A stretch of DNA of 64,000 nucleotides from Abelmoschus esculentus. Lineage: Eukaryota; Streptophyta; Magnoliopsida; Malvales; Malvaceae. The notes beneath the pieces were generated by a model. The model ran no database searches. It was not told the DNA's origin and saw only the letters and a program-made list of their open reading frames with translations. The stretch is taken from assembly GCA_035048815.1 (NCBI GenBank), contig JAUCBN010000062.1:3792001-3856000 (forward strand), read 5' to 3'. The translations under genes were made by a program, and so were the position numbers. Below, piece by piece: positions 1-11,310 of the stretch. Each line of letters begins with the position of its first letter. Position 1 is the stretch's first letter.

Positions 1-1209
1 CTTGCTCTGTGGAAAGATAAAAGCACAAGTGAATTGGTGTGATTTATTTAAACTAAAATAATTGAATAAAAATAAAGAGTCGAAATATTAGAGAAAGAGA
101 TGGGCCAGGATCCAGTTGTATTGTATTGTGGATTTGATTGACTTGTCTTTATCTAATGCAATCGCATATCCCTGCCTCGGCAGCACTGCAGTTTACTGCT
201 TGGGCAGCGATAACGCTGTCTGTCGCGGCAATCCCTTGCTCGTGGGCAGACTTTACCAAATTTCGGCAAAGTGTCCTTGAATGACTCCGCTTATCGCTAA
301 GTCAGAGTGTTGTTGATGACTAGTCCTTGATGATACCTCCCGGCGTGAACCAATTATACTCACCAACCAATCTCACATTTCTTTTAGCCGCTGAAACTCT
401 TAACCTATCCCTAGGCCGAGTTAGTATTTCGCGATTGAAACACCGTAATTACCCCTTTCGTGAATCTAACTCTCCCGAGCTTAGATAAATGGATTACTCG
501 CAAACTTCCCTCCCGAACTTGAATGTGAGAACAAGGAATAACAAAGGATAAGCAAACCTTGATAATCTTTATTGCATTGAATAAAAGACAAATTACAATC
601 TCCTCTCACAAATACTCCACAACCTTCACCTAAACCCTATGAAGGTTTTAGAACATGATGGAGAGGAAGGAAACAAGAGTAGAAGTCGGCTCTCCCTAGG
701 TTTTTCGATATCTCATACATTGGGTGGCTAGGTCTTTATATAGGCTAGACCTAGGGCAAACCTTTCCTAAGTAGAATACAACTTGGAGTAGGGAACAAGT
801 CAAGTAAATAATAATATTATATTTCCAAGTCTGAATTCGGCTAAGGGGGCTTTCCCACGTGGTCTTCCTTTGGGCTTTTCCTTGTGCTAGCCAGCTCCGA
901 TTCTTGGGCTTCAAGTCCAAACACGTTCCTTAAATTTTTGTCTTTCCATCGCCTATCACTTTGCTTCATGTCTTCCTGCTCCTGCCTCGGCATCAGGTCC
1001 TGCCTCGTCCTTGTCGCTGCCGCGGCAATGGTTTTCCTGCACAGATATGAAAACGCAGTAAAACGTGCCTTTTTCTATAAATATTATCTATTTAAGTATA
1101 ACTTCTAAGTATATCACATTAAGCACATGCATTGGTTCAAGTGGGTGAATATTTGGTGATAAATGACGATAAAAGGAGTAAAAAGTGATAGTGTGTTGAG
1201 CACTTATCA
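1..1209 (-). repeat. Athila-type LTR, third copy, cut by the window edge
   Basis: This matches the complete LTRs at 3112-4443 and 9974-11305 from about their base 122 onward, so about 120 bases lie outside the window. It runs on the minus strand, begins TGATAAGTGCTC at 1209 and carries a TATA-like stretch at 735-744. It interrupts the second ORF of the outer element; the expected 5-bp duplication is CATGA (1210-1214), whose partner is outside the window. It is either the 5' LTR of a third nested element or a solo LTR. Confidence 0.85.
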
Positions 1210-1435
1210 CATGAGCGTAAAGCTCCCGCACGATCGTGGTGTTCGCTTGGGCAGGTTGCAGACAGAAAATTTCCCAATTCTGGTACTTAATTCTGTCATA
1301 GAGGTAGTGTTCAATGCCATTGTTCTTTTCGTCCGCATGTTGGAAACCTTGCTCTTCCCAAAGTTGCCTAGCGATGAAAGATCGGTTGAATCGATCTTCA
1401 ACGTTGGCTGGGGCGAATCTTTTGTATTTTGCCAT
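1210..1435 (-). pseudogene. Second ORF of outer Athila element, N-terminal part
   Basis: From ATG at 1435 about 75 residues are open, starting MAKYKRFAPANVEDRFNRSF, until the third LTR breaks the frame. The segment aligns with the second ORF of the inner element (5796-6846). The family, as I recall it, is the plant-specific 'putative plant transposon protein' domain (PF20167 type); its molecular role is not known to me. This copy keeps CGA (Arg) where the inner copy has TGA, so it was open before the insertion. It is about 157 bp downstream of a TATA-like box. Confidence 0.7.
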
Positions 1436-2137
1436 CAAGATTGAGAGATATGAGTTCTTGGAGGTGTTTCTTGAAGAGAATCTGGAGATTTTACAAGAAT
1501 TAGAAGGAAAAGAGTAATTGAGAGAGAGATTGTTATGAATACTAAAGAAAACAAGAAAGTAAGAGTGAATAGTTCAAGAGGAAGGAGTTTCTTATATAGG
1601 CCTCGGCCTTGTGATCGTTGAGACCACTAGCCGTTTTGTAACCGTTTCCTTTTCTGTCGTTTCCTTTTTCTGCCGCGACAGGAATCTCGGCAGACTAGCC
1701 GTTACACTGTTCTGCCCGTTGGGGCTGCTGCGGCCTTGACACTGTTTTATTGCCTCGGCAGAGTTCCTGCTGTGAACTATTTTTCCCTTATTCTTTCTTT
1801 TTATTCCTAAATAAAACACACAAAAGAAAATACTGAAAGCGAAAATAATTAGAAAAAAAGTATAAAAATAAACTACTAATCCTAATATAATAATAAAGAA
1901 AAGAAAGGGAAGAGGTCATGTTACTGGTGGAGAGCATGCAAATGCATCTCCCAAAATTATTCTCTCCCTTAGGCCCAAATTGTGAATCGGTTGTGGGCCA
2001 CTCCTTTTTGCTGTATGTCCATCCATCTTGGGCTTCATTTTCTTGCCGAACATTCTGCCGAGCAGGCTGCCCAGGCAGGATATCTTATTATCTACGGTGT
2101 GGATGGCCTTGCATTCCTCTGGATCATCATACTTCTT
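1436..2137 (-). other. Noncoding spacer between protease and second ORF, outer element
   Basis: No supported coding frame is seen apart from the decayed protease tail next to 2138. It includes GC-rich palindromic motifs of the TGCCKCGGCA type and a TATA-like box. The matching spacer in the inner element is 6847-7326. Confidence 0.6.
1592..1599 (-). promoter_or_regulatory. TATA-like box upstream of second ORF, outer element
   Basis: The minus strand reads CTATATAAG about 157 bp before the ATG at 1435. The sister element has the same box at 7002-7009, about 156 bp before its ATG. Conserved position suggests a separate internal promoter for the second ORF. This is inferred from sequence only. 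Confidence 0.4.
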
Positions 2138-3106
2138 TCAGTTGTGGAATGCGTTGAGTTTGACTTGTTGGTCATTGACCCGCATAGTCAACTCTCCTTT
2201 TTCCACGTCAATTAATGTGCGCCCAATTGCTAGAAAGGGTCTCCCAAGGATGATCGGTGCATTGTCATCTGCTTTACAGTCAAGGACAAGGAAGTCGGCA
2301 GGAAAAATAAACTTGTCAACTCTTACCAGTATGTCCTCGATTTTGCCTTCAGGTTGCACATAGGATCTATCCGCGAGTTGGAGCATCACTGTTGTAGGCT
2401 TCGGCCTTCCAATTCCAAGCTTTTGGAAGACTGATTTAGGCATGAGGTTTATGCTTGCTCCAAGGTCGCATAGGGCCTTTCCTTCATAACTCTTTCCTAT
2501 CGCACAAGGTATAGTGAAGCAACCAGGATCTTTTAATTTTGGTGGCATGCGGTTATTCAGCATTGCCATGCATCCCTCGGTAGCAGCCACTGTCTCAAAC
2601 TCACCTATTCGTTTTCTCTTTGACACCATGTCCTTTAGGAACTTGGCATAGTTCGGCATTTGTTCAATAGCTTCAACGAATGGTATGTTGATGTGGACTT
2701 GCTTCAAGATGTCGAGGAATTTCTTGAATTGCTGGCCCTGCTTTTGCTTTTTCAACCTTTGCGGGAAAGGTGATGGTGGTCTCATCTCCTCCAGGGTTTC
2801 TTTAGTTTGAAGTTTTATACCTGGCACCACTGGAATTGTTGCTGCCTCGGCAGGCTGCTCAGGAGCTGCAGTGCTTTCTGCCGGGGCAGTGTTGTCAGCT
2901 TCAGTTTGCTCGGCCTCTTCTCTTGCTTGATCTGCTGGTTGAATTTGGCTCTCTGGGATCTTCTCCATCAGCTGTAGACCACTCCTAGTAGTGATTGCCT
3001 TACACTATTCATGGCTTATTACCTTAGCAACTTCAGTATTGCTAGGTAGGCCTCCTTGTGGTCTAGTGTTTATGCATTGAGCAAACTGCCCAACCTGAGT
3101 TTCCAG
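2138..3106 (-). pseudogene. Athila gag C-terminus and aspartic protease, outer element
   Basis: This continues the gag frame that stops at 11311 on the far side of the nested element. The end of Gag is followed by a retropepsin-like domain with the motif CDLGASINLMP, where plant Athila proteases use D-L-G-A instead of the usual D-S/T-G-A. The partner segment IILGRPFL is present. An in-frame TAG at 3005-3007 (CAG in the sister copy, a C-to-T change) breaks the join to Gag, and a TGA at 2138-2140 ends the frame where the sister copy reads on for tens of residues. The domain would process the Gag polyprotein inside virus-like particles. Confidence 0.85.
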
Positions 3107-3111
3107 CGTTT
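3107..3111. other. Target-site duplication, inner element, low-coordinate side
   Basis: CGTTT here is repeated at 11306-11310. Removing 3112-11305 and one CGTTT restores the gag sequence found intact in the inner element near 8510-8530. Confidence 0.95.
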
Positions 3112-4443
3112 TGTCGCGTGTCAAAAGTGCACGTTTAGTGCAAGCGGACACATCGCATGTAATAAGTGATAAGTATGTTATCGAGTTATCGTCTCCTCAG
3201 GGACTGGTATACTTAATATGCTTTCTTTATCTCCTTGCTCTGTGGAGAGATAAAAGCACAAGTGAATTGGTGTGATTTATTTAAACTAAAATAATTGAAT
3301 AAAAATAAAGAGTCAAAATATTAGAGAGAGAGATGGGCCAGGATCCAGTTGTATTGTATTGTGGATTTGATTGACTTGTATTTATCCAATGCAACCGCAT
3401 ATCCCTACCTCGGCAGCATTGCAGTTTACTGCCTGGGCAGCGATAACGTTGTCTGTCGCGGCAATCCCTTGCTCGTGGGCAGACTTTACCAAAGTTCGGC
3501 AAAGTGTCCTTGAATGACTCCGCTTATCGCTAAGTCAGAGTGCTGTTGATGACTAGTCCTTGAGGATACCTCCCGGCGTGAACCAATTATACTCACCAAC
3601 CAATCTCACACTTCTTTTAGCCGCTGAAACTCTTAACCTATCCCTAGGCCGAGTTAGTATTTCGCGATTGAAACACCGTACTTACCCCTTTCGTGAATCT
3701 AACTCTCCCGAGATTAGATAAATGGATAACTCACAAACTTCCCTCCCGGGCTTGAATGCAAGAACAAGGAATAACAAAGGATAAGCAAACCTTGATAATC
3801 TTTATTGCATTGAATAAAAGACAAATTACAATCTCCTCTCACAAATACTCCACAACCTTCACCTAAACCCTATGAAGGTTTTAGAACATGATGGAGAGGA
3901 AAGAAACAAGAGTAGAAGTCGGCTCTCCCTAGGTATTTCCGATCTATGATACATTGGGTGGCTATGTCTTTATAAAGGCTAGACCTAGGGCAAACCTTTC
4001 CTAAGTAGAATACAACTTGGAGTAGGGAACAAGTCAAGTACATAATAATATTATATTTCCAAGTTTGAATTCGGCTAAGGGGGCTTTCCCACGTGGTCTT
4101 CCTTTGGGCTTTTCCTTGTGCTAGCCATCTCTGATTCATGGGCTTCAAGTCCAGACACGTTCCTTGGATTTTTGTCTTTCCATCGCCTATCACTTTGCTT
4201 CCTGTCTTCTTGTTGCTGCCTCGGCATCAGGTCCTGCCTCGGCCTTGTCTCTGCCGCGGCAATGGTTTTCCTGCACAGATATGAAAACGTAGTAAAACAT
4301 GCTTTTTTCTATAAATATTATCTATTTAAGTATAACTTCTAAATATATCACATTAAGCACATGCATTGGTTCAAGTGGGTGAATATTTGGTGATAAATGC
4401 CAATAAAAGGAGTAGAAAGTGATAGTGTGTTGAGCACTTATCA
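3112..4443 (-). repeat. 3' LTR of inner Athila element
   Basis: The plus strand starts TGTCGCGTGTC and ends CACTTATCA, so both ends are TG..CA. On the minus strand a polypurine tract lies directly before it, marking it as the 3' LTR. The TATA-like box at 3968-3979 reads TTTATAAA. Confidence 0.93.
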
Positions 4444-4454
4444 CACCCCCAAAC
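4444..4454 (-). promoter_or_regulatory. Polypurine tract of inner Athila element
   Basis: The minus strand reads GTTTGGGGGTG immediately before the LTR terminus TGATAAG. It would prime plus-strand DNA synthesis. Confidence 0.85.
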
Positions 4455-5795
4455 TCGAACTATTGCTTGTCCTCAAGCAATGTAAACCATCAATTTGCCG
4501 AACTCTACTCTCTCTTGGTCTTACATGTCCATCTATTCTCCCCACCATAGCTAGGCCTATCCTTAAGCTTTGACCATTCGGCTACCTAAGAATTTACCTA
4601 GAAACAAACTATAGGATTTGTGAGTGTGTGCGTTTTTGTGGACAAGTTGATTAAAGGCTTTCTTAGATAAACTCTAAGTTCAAGACAAATAGACATTGGT
4701 TTAAGTGTTCTCTTCTTTTTCAAACCCCAAATCTTGAGCCGGTTTCGGGCACCTCAAAGACTTGTGTTTCACTAAAAGCCTTTTTGTCCTTTTCTTTTTA
4801 ATATTCCTTAATACATACTAGAGCCAATTTCGGGCACCTCTAGCATGAAGAAGAGATTTTCTAGAGCCGGTAGTGGGCACCTCTAGTTACTTTTCCAAAA
4901 ATCTAAGTCTTTATCACCTAAGTTCATTAAAAGAATTCCTATAATCCACAAGTCCCAAAAGTGTTTAAAGTTCTTCCTATAGTAAGCTTCTAAGTTTTCA
5001 TCCTTAAGCATCCTAAGGTTAATCCCTCTTAACAGAACCTAAACATGGTAAGGAGAAAGATTTCTATAGCCTTAAAGAATAAACTAAGGCAATACTGATG
5101 ATGAGCAGTGCAAGAGTGTAGGCAGTTAATTCAAGTAAGGCGGGGAGCATAAAAATTAAAAAAAAAATCACTGGAATACTCCCTTTTTGGCAAGGCCGCG
5201 ACAGTAGATTGCTGCTTTGGCAGTGAATCTGCACCCCCAAACTCAAACCAAGCATTGTCCTCAATGCTTTATATTTGGAAGGAATAAACGGCAAAACAAA
5301 ATATGAATTATATGCAGCAAGGAAAGATAGTAAAAGCAATTGAATATTGAAATAAAGGACAAAGAATTTTAGAGCGACTACGAAGAGCTGCTCTTAACAA
5401 TTTTTCTCCGTTTCCTAGATGCCATGTGCTTTGTCCTTGGGGAGGGCAATGGTTGCGCCTTTGCTTGCCTCAGCGGCTAGACTCGAGTGGGTGGGGTCCT
5501 ATGCATCGGGGCTTCTACTTCTTCTCCTTCTTCAACATCTGCCATCTCTTCAGTTATCATCACGTCCGTCCCTCCTCCCATCGTAGTTGCTCCTCCGGTG
5601 TGGTGTGTGCTTGGGCCGGCGGCAGTAGAGCCTTGGTGGAGTGCTGAAAACTGCTCTCCGCTTGGATGGCCTTCGGCTGACAGAAGAGGCCGCGACAGAA
5701 TTTGCTGGCCTAGATGGTCTAGCAGCCTGGTATTGTGGCTGAGGGTCCGGATGGAAGAACGGTCGCGGTCCTCTTGGGGTTGGTGTAGTCTCGGT
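4455..5795 (-). other. 3' noncoding region of inner Athila element
   Basis: No coding frame is supported; the long plus-strand frame over 5487-6185 mostly shadows the second ORF. Three copies of a motif close to GAGCCGGTTTCGGGCACCTC lie near 4736, 4823 and 4864, the later two flanked by CTAGAG/CTCTAG. A second polypurine-like stretch lies at 5231-5245. Confidence 0.65.
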
Positions 5796-6846
5796 TTAGG
5801 GTGCGGCAGTAACGAACATATTGCTTGGGAACTCCGGGAATTGTACGCCTTGGTCCGGGAAGGCGTGCAACATCATCTGTGCGAGAGTGCCATTGAAGTC
5901 CCGCTGGTACTCCATGTACCGTTGTTGTCGAAGATCCATCGCGGCCATTTGCTGCAAGAGTTCTTGATACGGGTCTGCCGCGGCAGAGGTGTGGGCAGTA
6001 CCAAGCATATCTGTCGTGTACTGGGCCCCGGCAGCAGTATCGACAGTGAACTGCTGCGGTGTTGCCTGGACAGGTTCTGCTTGTGTTATCTGCATGACTT
6101 TGTGGCAGAATTCCCTGGTCCATCCTCTTCTTGGGGGTGTGTATTCATCCGTTTCTTCAATAGGCACACCTGCGGAAACACATAAACCCGTAATCAAGTA
6201 AGGGAAATACAATGGTCCTCGATCTTTCTTATCGCACTCGTGAATTTCCCGTAGGATGATTTCTCCGATGTTGATGGTCCTTTTGTTGATGATGGATTGG
6301 ATAAGCACCAATCTCTTGCGATCCACCGTGCTGTTTTGTGATGTTGGGATGAGGTGTCGTTTGACGAAGGTGTTCCACATCTTGGCCTCCGAGTTCAAGT
6401 TGTCTTGTCACGGATCCTCGATGGGTACCGGTTTCCCATGGAGTGTTCGCCTAACAATGATCATCTTTGATAAGTTCATAGTCTTTGGCAGTGATATCTT
6501 CCAAGAAGTCAGCATGGAGATCACTGTCCATTGTGAGGCCGTAAAAGTTGTTGATCGTATCGGCATCAAGCTGTACAGGCCTGCCGCGGCAGTGGACAAA
6601 GAGGGAGTCTTTGCTGGGCCCATGAGCGTAGAACTCTCGCACGATTGTGGCGTTTGCCTGGGAAGGTTGCAAACAAAATATTTCCCAATTCTGGTACTTT
6701 ATTCTGTCGAACAAGTAGTGTTCAATGTCGTAATTCTCTTCATCCGCGTGCTGGAACCCTTGTTCTTCCCATAGTTTCCTTGCGATGAAAGATCGATTGA
6801 ATCATTCTTCAACGTTGGCTGGGGCGAATCTTTTGTAAGTTGCCAT
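5796..6846 (-). pseudogene. Second ORF of inner Athila element, plant transposon-type protein
   Basis: From ATG at 6846 the frame reads MATYKRFAPANVEE and then meets TGA at about codon 15, where the outer copy has CGA. Further breaks lie near 6451 and 6408. The remaining sequence encodes blocks around FDRIKYQNWEIFCLQPSQAN, VQLDADTINNFYGLTMDSD and LNSEAKMWNTFVKRHLIPT, then LYFPYLITGLCVSAGVPIEE, and a glutamine-rich tail to 5796; about 350 residues in all if repaired. It resembles the plant 'putative plant transposon protein' domain (PF20167 as I recall). I see no polymerase, integrase or membrane segment, and its function is unknown to me. Confidence 0.75.
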
Positions 6847-7326
6847 CAAGAAAGAGAAAATTGAGTTCTTGGAGGTTTTCTTGAAGAGAATCTGGAGATT
6901 GAAAAGGGATTAGTAGGCAGAGAGTAATTGAGAGAGTGATTGTTAAGAATACTAAAGAAAGCAAGAAAGTAAGAGTGAATAGTTCAAGAGGAAGGAGTTT
7001 CTTATATAGGCCTCGGCCTTCTGACCGTTGAGATCACTAGCCGTTGTAACCGTTTCCTCCTTCTATCGTTTCCTCTTCTGCCGCGGCAGGAATCTCGGCA
7101 GACTAGCCGTTACACTTTTCTACCCGTTGGGACTGCTGCGGCTCTAACACTGTTGTATTGCCTCGGCAAAGTTCCTACTGTGAACTATTTTTCCCTTATC
7201 TTTATTTTTTTTATTCCTAAATAAAACTTTAAACACACAAAAGAAAAATACTGAAAACGAATATAATTAGAAAAATAAAAATAAACTACTAACCCTAATA
7301 TAATAAAGAAAAGAAAAAGGGAGAGG
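6847..7326 (-). other. Spacer between protease and second ORF, inner element
   Basis: Noncoding. It contains a TATA-like box at 7002-7009 and several TGCCKCGGCA-type motifs, matching the outer element spacer at 1436-2137. Confidence 0.6.
7002..7009 (-). promoter_or_regulatory. TATA-like box upstream of second ORF, inner element
   Basis: CTATATAAG on the minus strand lies about 156 bp before the second-ORF ATG, at the same offset as in the outer element. Confidence 0.4.
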
Positions 7327-9869
7327 TTAGGTTACTGGTGGAGAGCATGCGAATGCATCTCCCAAAATTATTTTCTCCCTTAGGCCCAAATTATGTATCG
7401 GTTGTGGGCCGCTCCTTGATGCTGTCTGTCCATCCGTCTTGGGCTTGATTTTTTTGCCGAATATCCTGCCGAGCAGACTGCCCAGGCGGGATATCTTATT
7501 GTCTATTATGTGGATGGCCTTACATTCCTCTGGATCGTTATACCTTTTTAAGTTGTGGAATGCGTTGAGTTTGACTTGTTGGTCATTGACTCGCATAGTC
7601 AACTCTCCTATTTCCACGTCAATCAATGTACGTCCAGTTGCTAGGAAGGGTCTCCCAAGGATAATCGGTGCGTTGTCATCTGCTTCACAATCAAGGACAA
7701 GGAAGTCGGCAGGAAAAATAAACTTGTCAACTTTTACCAGTATGTCCTCGATTTTGCCTTCAGGTTGCACATAGGATCTATCCGCGAGTTGGAGCATTAC
7801 TGTTATAGGCTTTGGCCTTCCAATTCCAAGCTTTTGGAAGACTGATTTAGGCATGAGGTTTATACTTGCTCCAAGGTCGCATAGGGCCTTTCCTTCATAA
7901 TTCTTTCCTATCGCACAAGGTATAGTGAAGCAACCAGGATCTTTTAACTTTGGTGGCATGCGGTTATGCAGCATTGCCATGCATCCCTCGGTGGCAGCCA
8001 CTATCTCAAACTCACCTATTCGTTTTCTCTTTGATACCATATCTTTTAAGAACTTGGCATAGTTGGACATTTGTTCAATGGCCTCAACGAATGGTATGTT
8101 GATGTGGACTTGCTTCAAAATATCGAGGAACTTCTTGAACTGTTAATCCTGTTTTTGTTTCTGCAACCTTTGCGGGAAAGGTGGTGATGGTCTCATCTCG
8201 TCCAGGGTTTCTTTAGTTTGGAATCGTATACCTGGCACCACTGGAACTTTTGCTGCATCGGCAAGCTGCTCAGGCGCTGCAGTGCTTGCTGCCGGGGCAG
8301 TATTGTCAGTCTCGGTTTGCTCAGCCTCTTCTCTTGATTGATCCACCGGTTGGGTTTGGTTCTCTGGATCTTCTCTTTCAACTGTAGACCACTCCTGGTA
8401 GTTATTGCCTTGCACTGTTCATGGCTTAGTACCTTAGCAACCTCAGTATTGCTAGGTAGGCCTCCTTGTGGTCTAGTGTTTATACATTGAGCAAACTGCC
8501 CAACCGGAGTTTCCAGGGTTTTTATGGCCGCTTCTTGATTTTGTAGCCTCATCTCAGTCCTATTCATGAAGGCGTCGGTCCTCTTGATGAAATTACTATT
8601 TTCCGCCATGTATGACTCGGTTTTCATCATGAAGGCCTTTAGCGTGTTTTCCAATGAATTGATCGGTTGCTGCTGCATCTGCTGCTGTGCCATCGGTTGT
8701 TGGACTTGCTGCTGCGGCATTGGCTGCTGAAATCCTGGTGGTTGGGTGATTGGGTTTAAGGCATTATTTGGGTTGCTCCATGATAAGTTTGGATGCCTCT
8801 TCCATGAGGGGTTGTACGTGTTGGACATCACATTGTTACGGTTGTAGTTCCCAACATACATACCAGTTTCTTGATTCATGCAGTCAGAGGAACTGTGGTT
8901 ACCTCCACATAAGTCACAGTATGAATCAATTACCATGACCTCACGGGTATTGTGTTGTAACTGTAGGTTTTGCACCATCTTGGTAAGAGAGGCCAATTGT
9001 GCTGCCACTGAACTTGATGAATCTAATTCGTTTACCGTGGCTTGGCGTCTTACTCCTCCTCGCCTAGATGTGGGAAACTGGAAGTCATTCCTTGCGAGTT
9101 TATTCAAAATTTCAAAAGCTTCCTCGGGTGCCTTGTCCAGGAGTGTACCGTTTGCCGAGGCATCTAACATCATCCTTGTCGGGGCATTTGTGGCATTGTA
9201 AAACATTGTCACTTGTGTCCATAAGGGAAATCCATGCAGCGGACACTTGTGCAATAGCTCTCTGTAGCGTTCCCATGCCTCGTACATTGGTTCGTCTTCA
9301 GCCTGTCGGAAAGAAGTAATTTCATTACGAATTCTATCATATAGATTAGTAGGATTAAAGCGAGTAATGAAATCACGGCAAAGTTCACTCCAGGATCCAA
9401 TAGATCCTACTGGAATGCTATTCAACCAAGCTTTCACCCTATCCCTCAGTGAATAGGGGAATAGCTTTAACCGCAAGACATCTTCATGGACTCCTTGGAT
9501 CTTGAAAGAGTTGCAGATTTCCATGAAAGATTTGAGATGCTGCCTTGCGTCTTCAGTTGCAGACCCACCAAATTGTCCAATTGTATTTAACATGTTGAAC
9601 ATAACAGCTTTAAGTTCAAAATGGGCTGCTTCAATCTCGGGTGTAATGACTCCTGTGTTTAGTCCATTTAAGTCCTCCTCTAAGAAATCTCTGACAGTCA
9701 GTTGCCGCGGCCCAGGTGGCGGCGGAAGACCTTCATTGCTGGCAGGTATGTTTTGTCCTGCCTAAACCTCTGCCATGACTCCTCGAATTTGTCTCCTCAA
9801 CCTTAACACTGTTCTTTCAATCTCAGGATCTAACTCGTATAAGGGGTTGGTTGGATTGGCCCTAGTCAT
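7327..9869 (-). pseudogene. Athila gag-protease of inner element, disrupted
   Basis: The start is ATG at 9869 (MTRANPTNPLYELDPEIE). A retrotransposon Gag domain follows (around DARQHLKSFMEICNSFK to WERYRELLHKCPLHGF), then a zinc knuckle CDLCGGNHSSSDC (C-x2-C-x3-H-x4-C), a Q/M-rich linker, and an Athila-type protease with CDLGASINLMP and IILGRPFL. Breaks are TAG at about 9762-9764 (codon 36), a one-base deletion near 8365 seen against the outer copy, and TAA at 8143-8145. Gag would form the particle and protease would mature it. No reverse transcriptase follows; the frame ends at 7327. Confidence 0.9.
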
Positions 9870-9950
9870 ACACCAAGAAAAACAAAAGTAAAATAAAAAT
9901 AAAAATAAAAAGGAACAAGAAAATAAGGAAAACAAAATTTAGTTGTCAGT

Positions 9951-9967
9951 CCCCGGCAACGGCGCCA
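9951..9967 (-). promoter_or_regulatory. Primer binding site, tRNA-Asp type, inner element
   Basis: The minus strand reads TGGCGCCGTTGCCGGGG, complementary to the 3' end of plant tRNA-Asp with CCA. It lies 6 bases inside the 5' LTR. Confidence 0.92.
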
Positions 9968-9973
9968 AAAACT

Positions 9974-11305
9974 TTTCGCGTGTCAAAAGTGCGCGTTTAG
10001 TGCAAGCGGACACATTGCATGTAATAAGTGATAAGTATGTTATCGAGTTATCGTCTCCTCAGGGACTGGTATACTTAATATGCTTCCTTTATCTCCTTGC
10101 TCTGTGGAAAGATAAAAGCACAAGTGAATTGGTGTGATTTATTTAAACTAAAATAATTGAATAAAAATAAAGAGTCGAAATATTAGAGAAAGAGATGGGC
10201 CAGGATCCAGTTGTATTGTATTGTGGATTTGATTGACCTGTCTTTATCCAATGCAATTGCATATCCCTGCCTCGACAGCACTGCAGTTTACTGCCTAGGC
10301 AGAGATAACGCTGCCTGCCGCGGCAATCCCTTGCTCGTGGGCAGACGTTACCAAAGTTCAGCAAAGTGTCCTTGAATGACTCCGCTTATCCCTAAGTCAG
10401 AGTGTTGTTGATGACTAGTCCTTGATGATACCTCCCGGCGTAAACCAATTATACTCACCAACCAATCTCACACTTCTTTTAGCCGCTGAAACTGTTAACC
10501 TATCCCTAGGCCGAGTTAGTATCTCGCGATTGAAACACTATACTTACCCCTTTCGTGAATCTAACTCTCCTGAGCTTAGATAAATGGATTACTCACAAAC
10601 TTCCCTCCCGGGCTTGAATGCAAGAACAAGGAATAACAAAGGATAAGCAAACCTTGATAATCTTTATTGCATTGAATAAAAGACAAATTACAATCTCCTC
10701 TCACAAATACTCCACAACCTTCACCTAAACCCTATGAAGGTTTTAGAACATGATGGAGAGGAAAGAAACAAGCGTAGAAGTCGGCTCTCCCTAGGTATTT
10801 CCGATCTATGATACATTGGGTGGCTAGGTCTTTATATAGGCTAGACTTAGGGCAAACCTTTCCTAAGTAGAATACAACTTGGAGTAGGGAACAAGTCAAG
10901 TACATAATAATATTATATTTCCAAGTTTGAATTCGGCTAAGGGGGCTTTCCCGCGTGGTCTTCCTTTGGGCTTTTCCTTGTGCTAGCCAGCTCCGATTCA
11001 TGGGCTTCAAGTCCAGACACGTTCCTTGGATTTTTGTCTTTCCATCGCCTATCACTTTGCTTTCTGTCTTCCTGCTGCTGCCTCGGCATCAGATCCTGCC
11101 TCGGCCTTGTCTCTGCCGCGACAATGGTTTTCCTGCACAGATATGAAAACGCAGTAAAACATGCCTTTTTCTATAAATATTATCTATTTAAGTATAACTT
11201 CTAAATATATCACATTAATCACATGCATTGGTTCAAGTGGGTGAATATTTGGTGATAAATGCCAATAAAAGGAGTAGAAAGTGATAGTGTGTTGAGCACT
11301 TATCA
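9974..11305 (-). repeat. 5' LTR of inner Athila element
   Basis: 1332 bp, the same length as the 3' LTR. Its inner end reads TTTCGCG where the family has TGTCGCG, so the terminal G is mutated. A TATA-like box lies at 10831-10840 on the minus strand. Confidence 0.93.
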
Positions 11306-11310
11306 CGTTT
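11306..11310. other. Target-site duplication, inner element, high-coordinate side
   Basis: CGTTT, identical to 3107-3111. Confidence 0.95.

Larger units (their letters stand above)
3112..11305 (-). mobile_element. Inner Athila-type non-autonomous LTR retrotransposon, complete
   Basis: The element is 8194 bp, with two 1332-bp LTRs in minus orientation, a tRNA-Asp primer site, gag plus protease, a second ORF and a polypurine tract. It is bounded by the CGTTT duplications. No reverse transcriptase or integrase is found in the roughly 5.5 kb of internal sequence, so it would need enzymes from a related autonomous element. By eye the two LTRs differ at several percent of sites in their first 370 bases, so the insertion is not recent. 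All its ORFs have stops or shifts. Confidence 0.92.

Noticed and set aside
5487..6185. 232-residue plus-strand frame
   Set aside because: It is antisense to the second ORF of the inner element, matches no family, and shares its stretch with the better supported minus frame.
5796..6846. Envelope-like protein of an Athila element
   Set aside because: No signal peptide or membrane segment is visible; the plant transposon-type domain fits better.
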